From contig CAZMZP010000052.1 of NCBI GenBank assembly GCA_964570935.1, positions 1 through 32,006 on the forward strand: DNA of 32,006 bases, written 5' to 3'. Made by a program: the position numbers and the translations under genes. The stretch is from JAFGJU01 sp964570935 (GTDB lineage Bacteria > Eisenbacteria > RBG-16-71-46 > JAFGJU01). This document shows, in pieces, positions 14,607 through 21,867 of the stretch. The notes below the pieces were generated by a model. That model was not told the DNA's origin. It made no database searches and was given only the letters and a program-made list of their open reading frames with translations. Position 1 is the stretch's first letter. Each line of letters opens with the position of its first letter.

Positions 14607-16388
14607 CTACTTGGCGCGAAGAACTACGAGGGTGAGGTCGTCGTTGAGCCTGGCCTCCCGTCTGAAAGCATTTACTCCGTCTATTATCTGCTGCATTACG
14701 CCCTCCGCGCTGGAGCCCGCCGCAGCCTTCACGAGCTGCTCAAGCCGCTCCTGGCCGAACTCGTCGCGCTCCGGGTTCATCGCGTCGGTGACTCCGTCGG
14801 TGTAGAGGACCAGCACGTCCCCGCTCCCGAGCGTCAGTCTCCGCTCCTTGAAAGTGACGCCCGGCAGGGCTCCCAGCACCGTTCCTCCCTCGCTCAACAG
14901 CTCCATCTTGCCGTCCGCTCTGACCAGTATCGGAGGGTTGTGCCCGGCGTTGGAATACGTCAGGACGCGGCCCCGTGTGTCCAGCACTCCGTAGAACGCG
15001 GTGACGTACGTCCCGCTCTCCACGCTTTCCAGCAGCAGTCTGTTGACCTTGGAAAGGATCGTCCTGATGGCGTAGTTGTTCCTTATCTCCGCCCTGAGAC
15101 TCGCCCTGAAGCTGGCCATGATCAGCGAAGCGGGGATGCCCTTTCCAGACACGTCCGCGATGGCGATGCCGGTCTGGTGCTCCACGATGGTCACGAAGTC
15201 GTAGTAGTCTCCGCCGACCTCTTCGTAAGAGATGTTAGTTCCGCAGACCTCGAACCCCTCCATCACCGGGCAGCTCGACGGCAGAAAAGTCGCCTGTATC
15301 TGACGCGCGATCTTCAGCTCCTCCACGAGCCATCGTCTTTTCAAGAGTTCCTCGGATAGTCTCGCGCGCTCTATCATGATCGCGGCCTGCGTGGCGAAGG
15401 CGGACAGCAGGTCCACGTGATCGTCAGTGAACGCGTTCAGTCTGTCGCTCTCGATGTTGAAGGCGCCGATCACGGCGTCGCCCGTCAGCAACGGCACGAC
15501 GACCTCCGAGCGAATGGTCGGCCTCGCCTCGATGTATCTGGGGTCCTTCGTCGTGTCCGGCACGACGAACTCCCGTCCCTCTTTTATGGACAGTCCCACC
15601 AGTCCCTCGCCCAGCTTGAGCCGCACCTTGTCGCCGTAGACGGGCTCGTAGCCCCTCGCGGCCAGCGCCTCGATGTCGAGTGAACCCGGGCGCAGCAGGT
15701 ACACGCCTGCCGCGTCGTACGGTATCACACGTGAAAGGGCGTCGAGGATCGAATCCAGGACCGCCTGCACGTCCAGCGACGAGCCCACCGCCTTGCCCAC
15801 GTCGAACAGCATCTCCTTCTCCAGAACACTCCTTCCGAGTTCCCTCTTGAGCGACAGTATTCTGAAGTAGGGCGTCACGGCTGATCCCAGCTCGCGGCAG
15901 GCGGCCAGGTGAGCCTCGGTGAAGGCGGAGCCGGAGGAAGAATTGAAACTGCAGAAGGCGCCCAGGTACTCCCCGGCGCCCTTAACAGGCGTGCACAGGG
16001 CCGATCCCAGCCTCATCTTCAACAGTTCTTCGAGACTTCGCTGGGTTAGCGCCTCGAGCTCTTCTTTGGTGATGCGGACTGCGCCGCCGGTCGTGGCCGC
16101 CAGAAACGGCAGCGGCTCCGACGCGGGCAGCTTCCCCGAGACGAAGCGCTCTCCCGGCCGCTCCGCGCTCAGAAACACGCTGACCGTGCCGCGCAGCCTG
16201 TCCGGAAGAAACAGCGCGGTCCTCTCCGCGGACAGCAGCGTGCCCAGGGTCGTGAGCATGGTCCCGACCAGCTCGTCAAACGTGCCGGCCCCGCTGACCG
16301 GCTCGAAAGCCCGCAGAATCTCGAGGGCGACGCTTCCGGAAAGGTAAGAAGACGGCCCGGGTGTTGTCTGATTCAATTCTCGTTCCAT
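14607..16388 (-). CDS. GAF-GAF-SpoIIE (PP2C-type) serine phosphatase
   Basis: A 593-residue soluble signalling protein. Two GAF-like sensor domains (about 20-165 and 190-335) precede a SpoIIE/RsbU-type phosphatase domain (about 365-593). Metal-binding motifs are intact: GGDYYDF with Asp394 and Asp397, ADVSGKG with Asp412, YTDGVTD with Asp531, and the final LNDDLTLVVL. Such proteins dephosphorylate anti-sigma antagonists in partner-switching pathways that control general stress sigma factors; no anti-sigma or antagonist gene is visible in the window. The ATG at 16388 is chosen because GGAG lies 5 nt upstream and a strong promoter (16403-16431) places the transcript start after an earlier in-frame ATG at 16412. 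It is divergent from the structured RNA. Confidence 0.9.
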   Translation of the reverse strand: MERELNQTTPGPSSYLSGSVALEILRAFEPVSGAGTFDELVGTMLTTLGTLLSAERTALFLPDRLRGTVSVFLSAERPGERFVSGKLPASEPLPFLAATTGGAVRITKEELEALTQRSLEELLKMRLGSALCTPVKGAGEYLGAFCSFNSSSGSAFTEAHLAACRELGSAVTPYFRILSLKRELGRSVLEKEMLFDVGKAVGSSLDVQAVLDSILDALSRVIPYDAAGVYLLRPGSLDIEALAARGYEPVYGDKVRLKLGEGLVGLSIKEGREFVVPDTTKDPRYIEARPTIRSEVVVPLLTGDAVIGAFNIESDRLNAFTDDHVDLLSAFATQAAIMIERARLSEELLKRRWLVEELKIARQIQATFLPSSCPVMEGFEVCGTNISYEEVGGDYYDFVTIVEHQTGIAIADVSGKGIPASLIMASFRASLRAEIRNNYAIRTILSKVNRLLLESVESGTYVTAFYGVLDTRGRVLTYSNAGHNPPILVRADGKMELLSEGGTVLGALPGVTFKERRLTLGSGDVLVLYTDGVTDAMNPERDEFGQERLEQLVKAAAGSSAEGVMQQIIDGVNAFRREARLNDDLTLVVLRAK

Positions 16389-16402
16389 GTTTGCTCCGAC
16401 AC

Positions 16403-16431
16403 AATGTATCATCGCTACTTTCCCGAGTCAA
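16403..16431 (-). promoter_or_regulatory. Sigma70-type promoter for the SpoIIE phosphatase
   Basis: On the minus strand, TTGACT (16431-16426) and TACATT (16408-16403) are separated by 17 bp. The predicted start near 16396 gives a very short leader before the ATG at 16388. Confidence 0.65.
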
Positions 16432-16462
16432 ATCAACCTCACTTTGATTCAGCGTCACGCTG
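16431..16462. promoter_or_regulatory. Two adjacent inverted repeats between divergent promoters
   Basis: AATCAA-N7-TTGATT (16431-16449) touches the phosphatase -35. Immediately next to it is the 13-bp palindrome CAGCGT-C-ACGCTG (16450-16462). Both lie between the minus-strand phosphatase promoter and the plus-strand RNA promoter, where a repressor or activator could act on both. Confidence 0.45.
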
Positions 16463-16509
16463 TGGCAGGAAAATCGCAACCGTGCGAAACACTTCGAGGC
16501 GCTTTTCCC

Positions 16510-16538
16510 TTGACACTCGAAGCCGTCGCAGGGATAAT
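16510..16538 (+). promoter_or_regulatory. Strong sigma70 promoter upstream of structured RNA
   Basis: Consensus -35 TTGACA (16510-16515), 17-bp spacer and GATAAT (16533-16538); an overlapping TATAAT lies at 16538-16543. This is the best promoter in the window by consensus match, yet no credible coding region follows for more than 400 bp. Confidence 0.75.
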
Positions 16539-16545
16539 ATAATCA

Positions 16546-16780
16546 GTTGTTGAAACTGGGAAGTGTCTGTACCTTCCAATCCCGTCTGTGACAAAAACAG
16601 AATAGGAATTTCGCTCGGGTTTTCCGGGCGGGCATCGTCTAGTTGTCAGCCGCTCCCGTCAGCAGCCCTCGGGTCCGGGAGTAAAGCTGCCACAACAGAC
16701 CTACCAAAAAATCCGCATCTTGCCTGTCAGCACGGCAGCAGAGTTGGCGCGAGGCGGTGCCCCCCGGAAAGCCTTTTTTT
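16546..16780 (+). ncRNA. Candidate structured non-coding RNA, about 235 nt
   Basis: This is the interval between a near-consensus promoter and a T7 run. Two 5' hairpins are seen: GGAAG/CTTCC (16559-16563 with 16573-16577) and TCTGT/ACAGA (16585-16589 with 16597-16601). A long helix P1 pairs 16617-16636 with 16756-16774 almost completely, with one bulged C at 16629 and a few G-U wobbles. Inside it, P2 pairs 16637-16650 with 16686-16700 and continues as CTCCCG/CGGGAG (16653-16658 with 16676-16681). A small P3, TGCC/GGCA, occupies 16721-16737. The result is a three-way junction closed by P1. It does not show the marks of tmRNA, RNase P RNA, SRP RNA or common riboswitches that I know; a divergent 6S RNA cannot be excluded. 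Whether it is free-standing or a leader of adenine deaminase is open, but the deaminase has its own promoter downstream. Confidence 0.6.
16756..16780 (+). terminator. Intrinsic terminator formed by the P1 helix of the structured RNA
   Basis: The 3' strand of the P1 helix (16756-16774) is followed directly by seven T (16774-16780). A smaller local stem, GAGGC (16751-16755) with GCCTT (16771-16775), is an alternative. Either fold places a stem directly before the U-tract. Confidence 0.6.
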
Positions 16781-16847
16781 GTTGGCCGGCGGGCCTCCGC
16801 GCAGTGCCGGTCCCCACCGCGAGTCTTTTGCCTCATGACCTTTTGGT

Positions 16848-16877
16848 TTGACACGGTTCCAGGTCGGCCTCTATAGT
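16848..16877 (+). promoter_or_regulatory. Sigma70-type promoter for adenine deaminase
   Basis: TTGACA (16848-16853), an 18-bp spacer and TATAGT (16872-16877). The predicted start near 16884 gives a leader of about 90 nt. Confidence 0.6.
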
Positions 16878-16895
16878 TCAACGGATAGTTCGGGT

Positions 16896-16942
16896 GGCCG
16901 GACCGCCATGCGTTAAGCAGGCGCGGACGCTCGGGTCCGGTC
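16896..16942 (+). other. Leader hairpin upstream of adenine deaminase
   Basis: CCGGACC (16898-16904) pairs exactly with GGTCCGG (16934-16940), extended by two more pairs (one G-U) to 9 bp. The loop contains GCG/CGC complementarity. GGTGG/CCGCC at about 16893-16907 is an alternative stem. The hairpin ends about 20 nt before the ribosome binding site. It does not match the purine riboswitch consensus. Confidence 0.4.
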
Positions 16943-16975
16943 TTGCAGTTGTTCAGCTGGGCAAGGAGTCCTCAG

Positions 16976-18685
16976 GTGTCAGTCGAAGAGTTGATTGAAG
17001 TAGCCGCGGGAGAGAGGGAAGCAGACATCGTGCTGAAGGGCGGAAGCGTTGTCAACGTCTTCAGCGGCGAGATCTACGAGGCGGACGTCGCGATGCTGGG
17101 CAGCAGGATCGCCGGCCTCGGCGCGTACTCGGGAAAGACCGACATCGACGTGAAGGGGAAGTACGTCTGCCCGGGCCTCATCGACGGGCACGTGCACATC
17201 GAGAGCTCGATGGTGTCGGTCCCGGAATTCGCGCGGGTCGTCGTCCCACTGGGCACCACGACCGTGGTCGTGGACCCGCACGAGATCGCCAACGTGATGG
17301 GGTCCGAGGGCATCCTGTTCATGCTCAAGTCGAGTAAGTACAATCCCCTCAATGTGTTTGTAATGCTTCCTTCATGCGTTCCTTCAACCGACCTGGAGAC
17401 CGCCGGCGCGGAGCTCAAGGCGCTCGACCTGTTTCCATTCCTGTCCGACAAGTGGGTCCTGGGTCTGGGCGAGATGATGAACTACCACGGCGTCATCACC
17501 AGAAACGAAGACGTGATGGACATGCTAAAGATCGCGAGCGGGAAGCGCATAGACGGTCACGCTCCAGGCGTCACGGGGCGCCGGCTCAACGCGTACGCCG
17601 CCGGCGGCATTCAGTCGGACCACGAGTCGGTCACGCTGGAAGAGGCGCGGGAGAAGCTCAGAGTGGGCCTCCACATCATGCTCCGGGAAGGCTCGGCCAG
17701 CAGGAATCTGCTGGACCTCCTGCCGCTCGTGACGCAAAGGAACGCGGACAGGTTCATCTTCGTGACTGACGACAAGCATCCGGGTGACCTTCTCACCGAG
17801 GGGCACATAAACCACATGCTTAAACTGGCCGTGGAGAGCGGCGTGGACCCTGCGCTGGCCGTCAAGATGGCGTCGTCGAACGCAGCGGAATACTACGGCC
17901 TGGATAAACTCGGCGCCGTCGCGCCGGGCTACTTCGCCGACATCGTCGTCCTGGACGATTTCGAAACCTGCCGGGCCGCGCTGGTGCTCAAGAACGGCGA
18001 GATTGTAGCCAGGGACGGGAAGTCCGAACGCGCGTTTTCCCCCAAGTACAAGCTGCCGATGAGGAGCGCGGTAAACGTGAAGGCTCTCGGGCCGGATGAC
18101 TTCAAGATCGAGGCCAGGGACGGTCTGGCCAACGTGATAGGCCTCGTGCAGGGCCAGATCATCACCGAGTGGCTTCGCGAAAAGCCGACGTCCAGGGACG
18201 GCCGTGTCGTGTCCGACCCGTCGTCGGACATCGTCAAGATCGCGGTGGTGGAGAGGCACCACGCCTCCGGCAACATAGGGCTGGGTCTCGTCAAGGGCTT
18301 CGGGCTGAAGAGGGGAGCCTTCGCCTCCAGCATCGCGCACGACTCGCACAACATCATCGTGGTGGGAGTGGACGACGTCGACATGCTGCGTTGCGTGGCG
18401 AGCGTGGTCGAAATGCAGGGGGGACTGTGCGTCGCGAGCGGCGGGGAGATCGTCGATACGCTGCCCCTGCCCATCGCGGGGCTCATGAGCGACGAGCCGA
18501 TGGAGTTCGTGCGGGACAAGCTGGAGGCGCTGCAGGGCTCGCTCAAGCAGCTGGGCGTTGGAGTGAGCGACCCCTTCATGGCGGCGTCGTTCCTGGCGCT
18601 GCCGGTCATACCCCACCTCAAGCTGAGCGACAAGGGCCTGGTGGACGTCGAGAGGCTAAGGTTGATAGGCCTGTTCTCGGACTAG
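16976..18685 (+). CDS. ade: Adenine deaminase
   Basis: A 569-residue amidohydrolase converting adenine to hypoxanthine and ammonia in purine salvage. The N-terminus reads as a typical family start (ADIVLKGGSVVNVFSGEIYEA). The metal site DGHVHIESSM has His72 and His74; FVTDDKHP and the late HHASGNIGLGLVKGFG and SIAHDSHNIIVVG blocks, characteristic of bacterial Ade rather than the adenosine deaminase-like enzymes, are intact. I choose the GTG at 16976 because AAGGAG lies 7 nt upstream and the product then starts where family members do; a TTG at 16943 would add 11 residues without support. It has its own promoter after the structured RNA; 198 bp separate it from the next gene. Confidence 0.93.
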   Translation: MSVEELIEVAAGEREADIVLKGGSVVNVFSGEIYEADVAMLGSRIAGLGAYSGKTDIDVKGKYVCPGLIDGHVHIESSMVSVPEFARVVVPLGTTTVVVDPHEIANVMGSEGILFMLKSSKYNPLNVFVMLPSCVPSTDLETAGAELKALDLFPFLSDKWVLGLGEMMNYHGVITRNEDVMDMLKIASGKRIDGHAPGVTGRRLNAYAAGGIQSDHESVTLEEAREKLRVGLHIMLREGSASRNLLDLLPLVTQRNADRFIFVTDDKHPGDLLTEGHINHMLKLAVESGVDPALAVKMASSNAAEYYGLDKLGAVAPGYFADIVVLDDFETCRAALVLKNGEIVARDGKSERAFSPKYKLPMRSAVNVKALGPDDFKIEARDGLANVIGLVQGQIITEWLREKPTSRDGRVVSDPSSDIVKIAVVERHHASGNIGLGLVKGFGLKRGAFASSIAHDSHNIIVVGVDDVDMLRCVASVVEMQGGLCVASGGEIVDTLPLPIAGLMSDEPMEFVRDKLEALQGSLKQLGVGVSDPFMAASFLALPVIPHLKLSDKGLVDVERLRLIGLFSD

Positions 18686-18758
18686 CCTCCCGGACGGGTT
18701 CCGTAGCGGCCCGGCGCCGCGCCCGCCGGCTCGACCCCCGCGGACGCCGCCGCAAACG

Positions 18759-18783
18759 GACGATAGACTCCGTGCGCGCGCTT
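18759..18783 (+). repeat. 25-bp exact repeat, copy 2 (intergenic)
   Basis: Identical to 13529-13553 in the glutamate dehydrogenase gene, same orientation, 5230 bp apart. It lies in the 198-bp gap between adenine deaminase and the small beta-barrel gene, just upstream of the predicted promoter. Flanks do not resemble the glutamate dehydrogenase gene beyond a few bases. Confidence 0.85.
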
Positions 18784-18790
18784 TCGGCCC

Positions 18791-18832
18791 CGGAAATTTC
18801 CGCTTGCAGTCACGACGCCGAGTTCTTATTCT
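18791..18832 (+). promoter_or_regulatory. Candidate promoter with upstream perfect palindrome
   Basis: TTGCAG (18804-18809), a 17-bp spacer and TATTCT (18827-18832) form a plausible promoter for the small downstream gene. A perfect 12-bp palindrome CGGAAATTTCCG (18791-18802) abuts the -35 and could be an operator. Confidence 0.45.
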
Positions 18833-18883
18833 GGATTTCAAGGGCAAGAGTCTGCGTCTTTCGCTTGGAAGGGGGTGACGCAG

Positions 18884-19138
18884 GTGACAGAGGAGAAGAT
18901 CGGGTTTGTCGAACACTACTTCGACAAGATTGGCGTGGCGGCCATAAAGCTGACCGGGTCGCTGAAGGTCGGTGACAAGATCCACATCAAAGGTCACACG
19001 ACCGATCTGGAACAGAGCATAGACTCCATCCAGATAGAGCACGCCATGGTACCCACCGCCGACAAGGGAGCCGACATCGGCGTGAAGGTGAAGGACAAGG
19101 TCAGACAGCACGACGAGGTCTTCAAGGTGGTCGACTGA
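18884..19138 (+). CDS. Small translation-factor-like beta-barrel protein (peptidase U32 C-terminal domain type)
   Basis: An 84-residue single-domain protein. The pattern VEHYFDKIGVAAIKL...LKVGDKIHIKGHTTDLEQSIDSIQIEH...GADIGVKVKDKVRQHDEVFKV matches the C-terminal domain of U32-family peptidases/hydroxylases (TrhP/YegQ-like), which resembles domain II of EF-Tu and related translation factors. Stand-alone copies are known and are often labelled elongation factor-like; their function is unclear. The GTG at 18884 follows AAGGGGGTGA (nearly perfect Shine-Dalgarno) at the right distance; a GTG at 18875 lies inside that sequence and is less likely. A small hairpin (GAACCG/CGGTTC, 19137-19152) overlaps the stop. 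No U32 catalytic domain is in the window. Confidence 0.8.
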   Translation: MTEEKIGFVEHYFDKIGVAAIKLTGSLKVGDKIHIKGHTTDLEQSIDSIQIEHAMVPTADKGADIGVKVKDKVRQHDEVFKVVD

Positions 19139-19169
19139 ACCGGCCTCGGTTCGAAACGGGAGACAGGGC

Positions 19170-21689
19170 CTACTTTATCAGCACTGCCTTGACCGAGGAA
19201 TCGTGTGCCTTCGCCTCAAGGCGTATGAAGTACACTCCTGAGGAGACGGGCATGCCGTCCTCGTCGGTCCCCGTCCACTTGGCCGTCCCCCTCATCGGGC
19301 CCGGTCCCCATTCTCCCTCCAGCAGCGTTCTCGTCAGACGACCCTGAGCGTCGAACACCCGAATAGAGAACTTCTCCCTGGTCTCGGACGACGGCAGGAG
19401 ATACGTAACCGTGGTCAGGGGATTGAAAGGGTTGGGGTAGTTCTGCGCCAGTGCCGCGGCCGGGACAGCCGGCGCTTCCTGCTGGGTGACCATTATGAGC
19501 GGAGCCACCGCGTCCAGTATTCTCAGCTTGCCGAACCCCCACGAATCGTTGTAGTCGAGTCCCGTGAAACCGTCGCGGGCGGCCGCCGCGGTGATTCGCT
19601 GCTTCACGCCCGACGGCGTCAGGCCGGGTGACGCTTGGAGCACGATTGCGGCCCCCGCGGCGACGTGGGGTCCTGCCGCGCTGGTGCCGCTGAACTGCCT
19701 GTAGCCGCCGAACGTGGCGCCGGAGGAGAACTGGGACCTGGACGTGTAGACGTCGTAGTTGCCGGGAGCCGCGATCTCCAGTATGGAAAGGCCGTCTATT
19801 CTCTTCCCGCGGCTGCTGAACTCGCTCAGCTCTCCTGGCTCGACTGACCCGTCGCCCACGCCGCCGTAGCCCGTGTAGCCGCGGGTGCTGTAGGAGGCAA
19901 GCGTGAAGGCGCTGTCAGCGGTCGCGGGCCAACACACGGTCTTGTCCGTGCTTCGATGGCTCGTGAACTCGGCCCCGCCGGCCCAGGAGCTGGCGTTGTC
20001 CGAAATGTACGCGTTGAGCTCCTCCTGGGTCGCGGACTCGTTCGCCATAGTGAGTGTCCAGTTCCCTCCGACTCCTCCGGCCCTGTAAACCTGGATGTCG
20101 AACTCGGCCGTGCCCCGCGGCGAAGTCGTCCTGAGGGAATACACCTGGTAGCTTCCGATGGTCTGGTACGAGCCGTTTCCGAGGAGCAGTGCGCTGACCA
20201 GCTCCGGCGTCGTGATGGAGAAGGAGACGTCGTTGGACGGAGTCCTCCACAACAATGTAGACCAGATGTAGTTCACGGGCACGCCGCCGTACGAGGTGGG
20301 CGAGCTGAAAGTCAGGTTCTGGCTCGCGAGCAAGCTCAGCACGACCTGGGCGTGTTTGAACCCGCGGCAGAGATTCCCGGCCGGCGTAACCTGAAGCATG
20401 CTGTCGGCCGCGGCGTCGAGCGCCAGCTCTTCGTTGGTCGAACCGTCCAGTGGCGTCCACACGAAGCTCGCGCCCTCGTAGAGCACCACGTCGGCCCCTC
20501 TGGCCCTGGCCCAGTCCAGCAGTGTGACCATCGACAGATCGCTGAAGAAATTACCGACCACGACTTCAGCGTCGGGCGCGATCCCGCAGAAACGGCTCAC
20601 GCCCCTCACGCCTCCGGCCAGAATGCCGCAAACTGAGGTGCCGTGCCCGTTCGTGTCCTGGTCGGTGTCGATCAGGTCTTCTCCCCGGACCCTCTCAACG
20701 TTGCCCGTGTTGAGCGTCGCGGCCACCTTTGAAGAGGCCAGGGTCACCAGGTCCTCTCCCACGTCTGGCGCTAGGTCCGCGTCGGCGTCAACCAGGACGA
20801 AGAGCCTCTCGCCGTAGGTGGGGGAGTTCTCGTAGTAGCCGGCGCCGGCACCCTGGTCCCGCGCTCCGTTGCCGTTGGCGTCGTTGTACAGCCAGTCCCA
20901 GTGCGACTGGAAAACGCCGTCGTTGTTGCTGGTGCCGTTCCCGCCGAACGTGAGGGCTGGGTCGTAGATTCTGCCGTCGAAGAACCTCAGGAGCTCGCCG
21001 GCGTCAAACGTGCCGCTGGAGTTCAAGTCGACTCCGTCAATCCCGGAATCGAAAATCCCGTTCAGGTTCACGTCCAGCCATTCCAGTGTGTCGCCGTCGG
21101 CCCTCCAGAAATGCGGATGAAACACGTCTATGCCGGTGTCGAAGTCCGCTATGACTATTCCGCTTCCCGTCAGTTGTTCGCCCAGCAGATTGAGCTGTTC
21201 CCACGCCTCCGGCGCCTGTATTTCTGGCGCGCTCACGTCCAGCGCCGGCAGCATCCTGGGCCTCCACACCGACTCGACCATCCGGACGCCCGGCCATGTC
21301 CTCAGCCCCTCCAGCCCGCCCCAAGGCACGAACGCGCTGTAGACGTTCCCCACGCGACAGACTCTGCCGTCGAGTCTCTCGAATTCCACTCCTTCGGATT
21401 CGAGCAGCGCCACGTCGGACTCTGAAAGGGGCTGTTCGAACCTCACGGTGACGTGGCAGCGCGTGCGCTCGGCCACGGCCTTCAGGGAACCAGTCTCGAT
21501 CCTGTCGAGCCTGCCGCGGGAAGCCAGCAGGAGTCGCAGTGACGGTCCGAGCCCGTCGGACGTTCCGCCGGTCCCGCCGTAAATCACAGAGCTGGAAAGC
21601 ACGCCGAAGGCGAGCGCCGACAGACAGAGCAGCACGACACGCGCGGCCCTCAGTACGGTCCTGCTTGTGCTTCTGCGAGCGCCTCTCAT
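19170..21689 (-). CDS. Secreted subtilisin-like (S8) serine protease with FlgD-like C-terminal tail
   Basis: An 839-residue exported protease. A basic N-terminus and hydrophobic stretch (RVVLLCLSALAFGVL) form a signal peptide or anchor. The catalytic triad is intact: Asp184 (ADFDTGID), His349 (NGHGTSVCG) and Ser670 (SGTSAAGPH). Between them is a DVNLNGIFDSGIDGVDLN stretch rich in Asp that looks like a calcium loop. The last about 90 residues contain QNYPNPFNPLTTVTY and end in SSGVYFIRLEA...KAVLIK, the FlgD-like/type IX-like tail common in the FCB group. The start is set at the ATG 21689 (another ATG at 21692 is adjacent) because GGAGGAG lies just upstream and the promoter at 21781-21809 excludes starts further 5'. 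It follows pyrE on the same strand but behind a terminator. Confidence 0.9.
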   Translation of the reverse strand: MRGARRSTSRTVLRAARVVLLCLSALAFGVLSSSVIYGGTGGTSDGLGPSLRLLLASRGRLDRIETGSLKAVAERTRCHVTVRFEQPLSESDVALLESEGVEFERLDGRVCRVGNVYSAFVPWGGLEGLRTWPGVRMVESVWRPRMLPALDVSAPEIQAPEAWEQLNLLGEQLTGSGIVIADFDTGIDVFHPHFWRADGDTLEWLDVNLNGIFDSGIDGVDLNSSGTFDAGELLRFFDGRIYDPALTFGGNGTSNNDGVFQSHWDWLYNDANGNGARDQGAGAGYYENSPTYGERLFVLVDADADLAPDVGEDLVTLASSKVAATLNTGNVERVRGEDLIDTDQDTNGHGTSVCGILAGGVRGVSRFCGIAPDAEVVVGNFFSDLSMVTLLDWARARGADVVLYEGASFVWTPLDGSTNEELALDAAADSMLQVTPAGNLCRGFKHAQVVLSLLASQNLTFSSPTSYGGVPVNYIWSTLLWRTPSNDVSFSITTPELVSALLLGNGSYQTIGSYQVYSLRTTSPRGTAEFDIQVYRAGGVGGNWTLTMANESATQEELNAYISDNASSWAGGAEFTSHRSTDKTVCWPATADSAFTLASYSTRGYTGYGGVGDGSVEPGELSEFSSRGKRIDGLSILEIAAPGNYDVYTSRSQFSSGATFGGYRQFSGTSAAGPHVAAGAAIVLQASPGLTPSGVKQRITAAAARDGFTGLDYNDSWGFGKLRILDAVAPLIMVTQQEAPAVPAAALAQNYPNPFNPLTTVTYLLPSSETREKFSIRVFDAQGRLTRTLLEGEWGPGPMRGTAKWTGTDEDGMPVSSGVYFIRLEAKAHDSSVKAVLIK

Positions 21690-21780
21690 CATTCTCCTCC
21701 GAGTCTTCCGCAGGCTGACAGCGTTCGGTGCGGCTTCTGCCCCGGCCGCGTCAGCGCGGGCGAGACAGACCCCGTATTTC

Positions 21781-21809
21781 ATTGTAGCACTATGCGTTCG
21801 CGCAATCAA
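21781..21809 (-). promoter_or_regulatory. Sigma70-type promoter for the minus-strand protease
   Basis: On the minus strand TTGATT (21809-21804), 17-bp spacer and TACAAT (21786-21781) preceded by TGC (extended -10). Predicted start near 21774 gives about 85 nt of leader. Confidence 0.7.
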
Positions 21810-21810
21810 A

Positions 21811-21848
21811 GAAAAAGCGCCCGGCCGCGCAAAGTCGAGCCGGGCGCT
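21811..21848 (-). terminator. Intrinsic terminator after pyrE
   Basis: A 10-bp perfect stem AGCGCCCGGC (21816-21825) with GCCGGGCGCT (21839-21848), 13-nt loop. On the minus strand it is followed by TTTTTC and more T. It lies 20 nt after the pyrE stop and directly upstream of the protease promoter. Confidence 0.85.
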
Positions 21849-21867
21849 GTCCACTGGAAATCACCGT

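Noticed and set aside
16800..16835. T-box-like CACCGCG string upstream of adenine deaminase
   Set aside because: The rest of the T-box motif, the specifier stem and a downstream antiterminator/terminator pair are missing.
16563..16838. 91-residue open frame in the structured RNA region
   Set aside because: It has no ribosome binding site, no domain signature and low-complexity content, and it runs through the T7 terminator and the helices of the predicted RNA.
16866..16940. tRNA-like string (CTATAGTTCAACGGATAG)
   Set aside because: It resembles the 5' part of a tRNA, but the D-stem lacks complementarity, no TTCGA T-arm or matching acceptor strand follows, and the TATAGT is better explained as a -10 element.
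19137..19152. Hairpin GAACCG/CGGTTC at the stop of the small barrel gene
   Set aside because: Six base pairs with no U-tract; too weak to call a terminator.
21690..21854. Upstream extension of the minus-strand protease
   Set aside because: It would place the start upstream of the promoter and inside the pyrE terminator, and would bury the signal peptide behind 55 extra residues.
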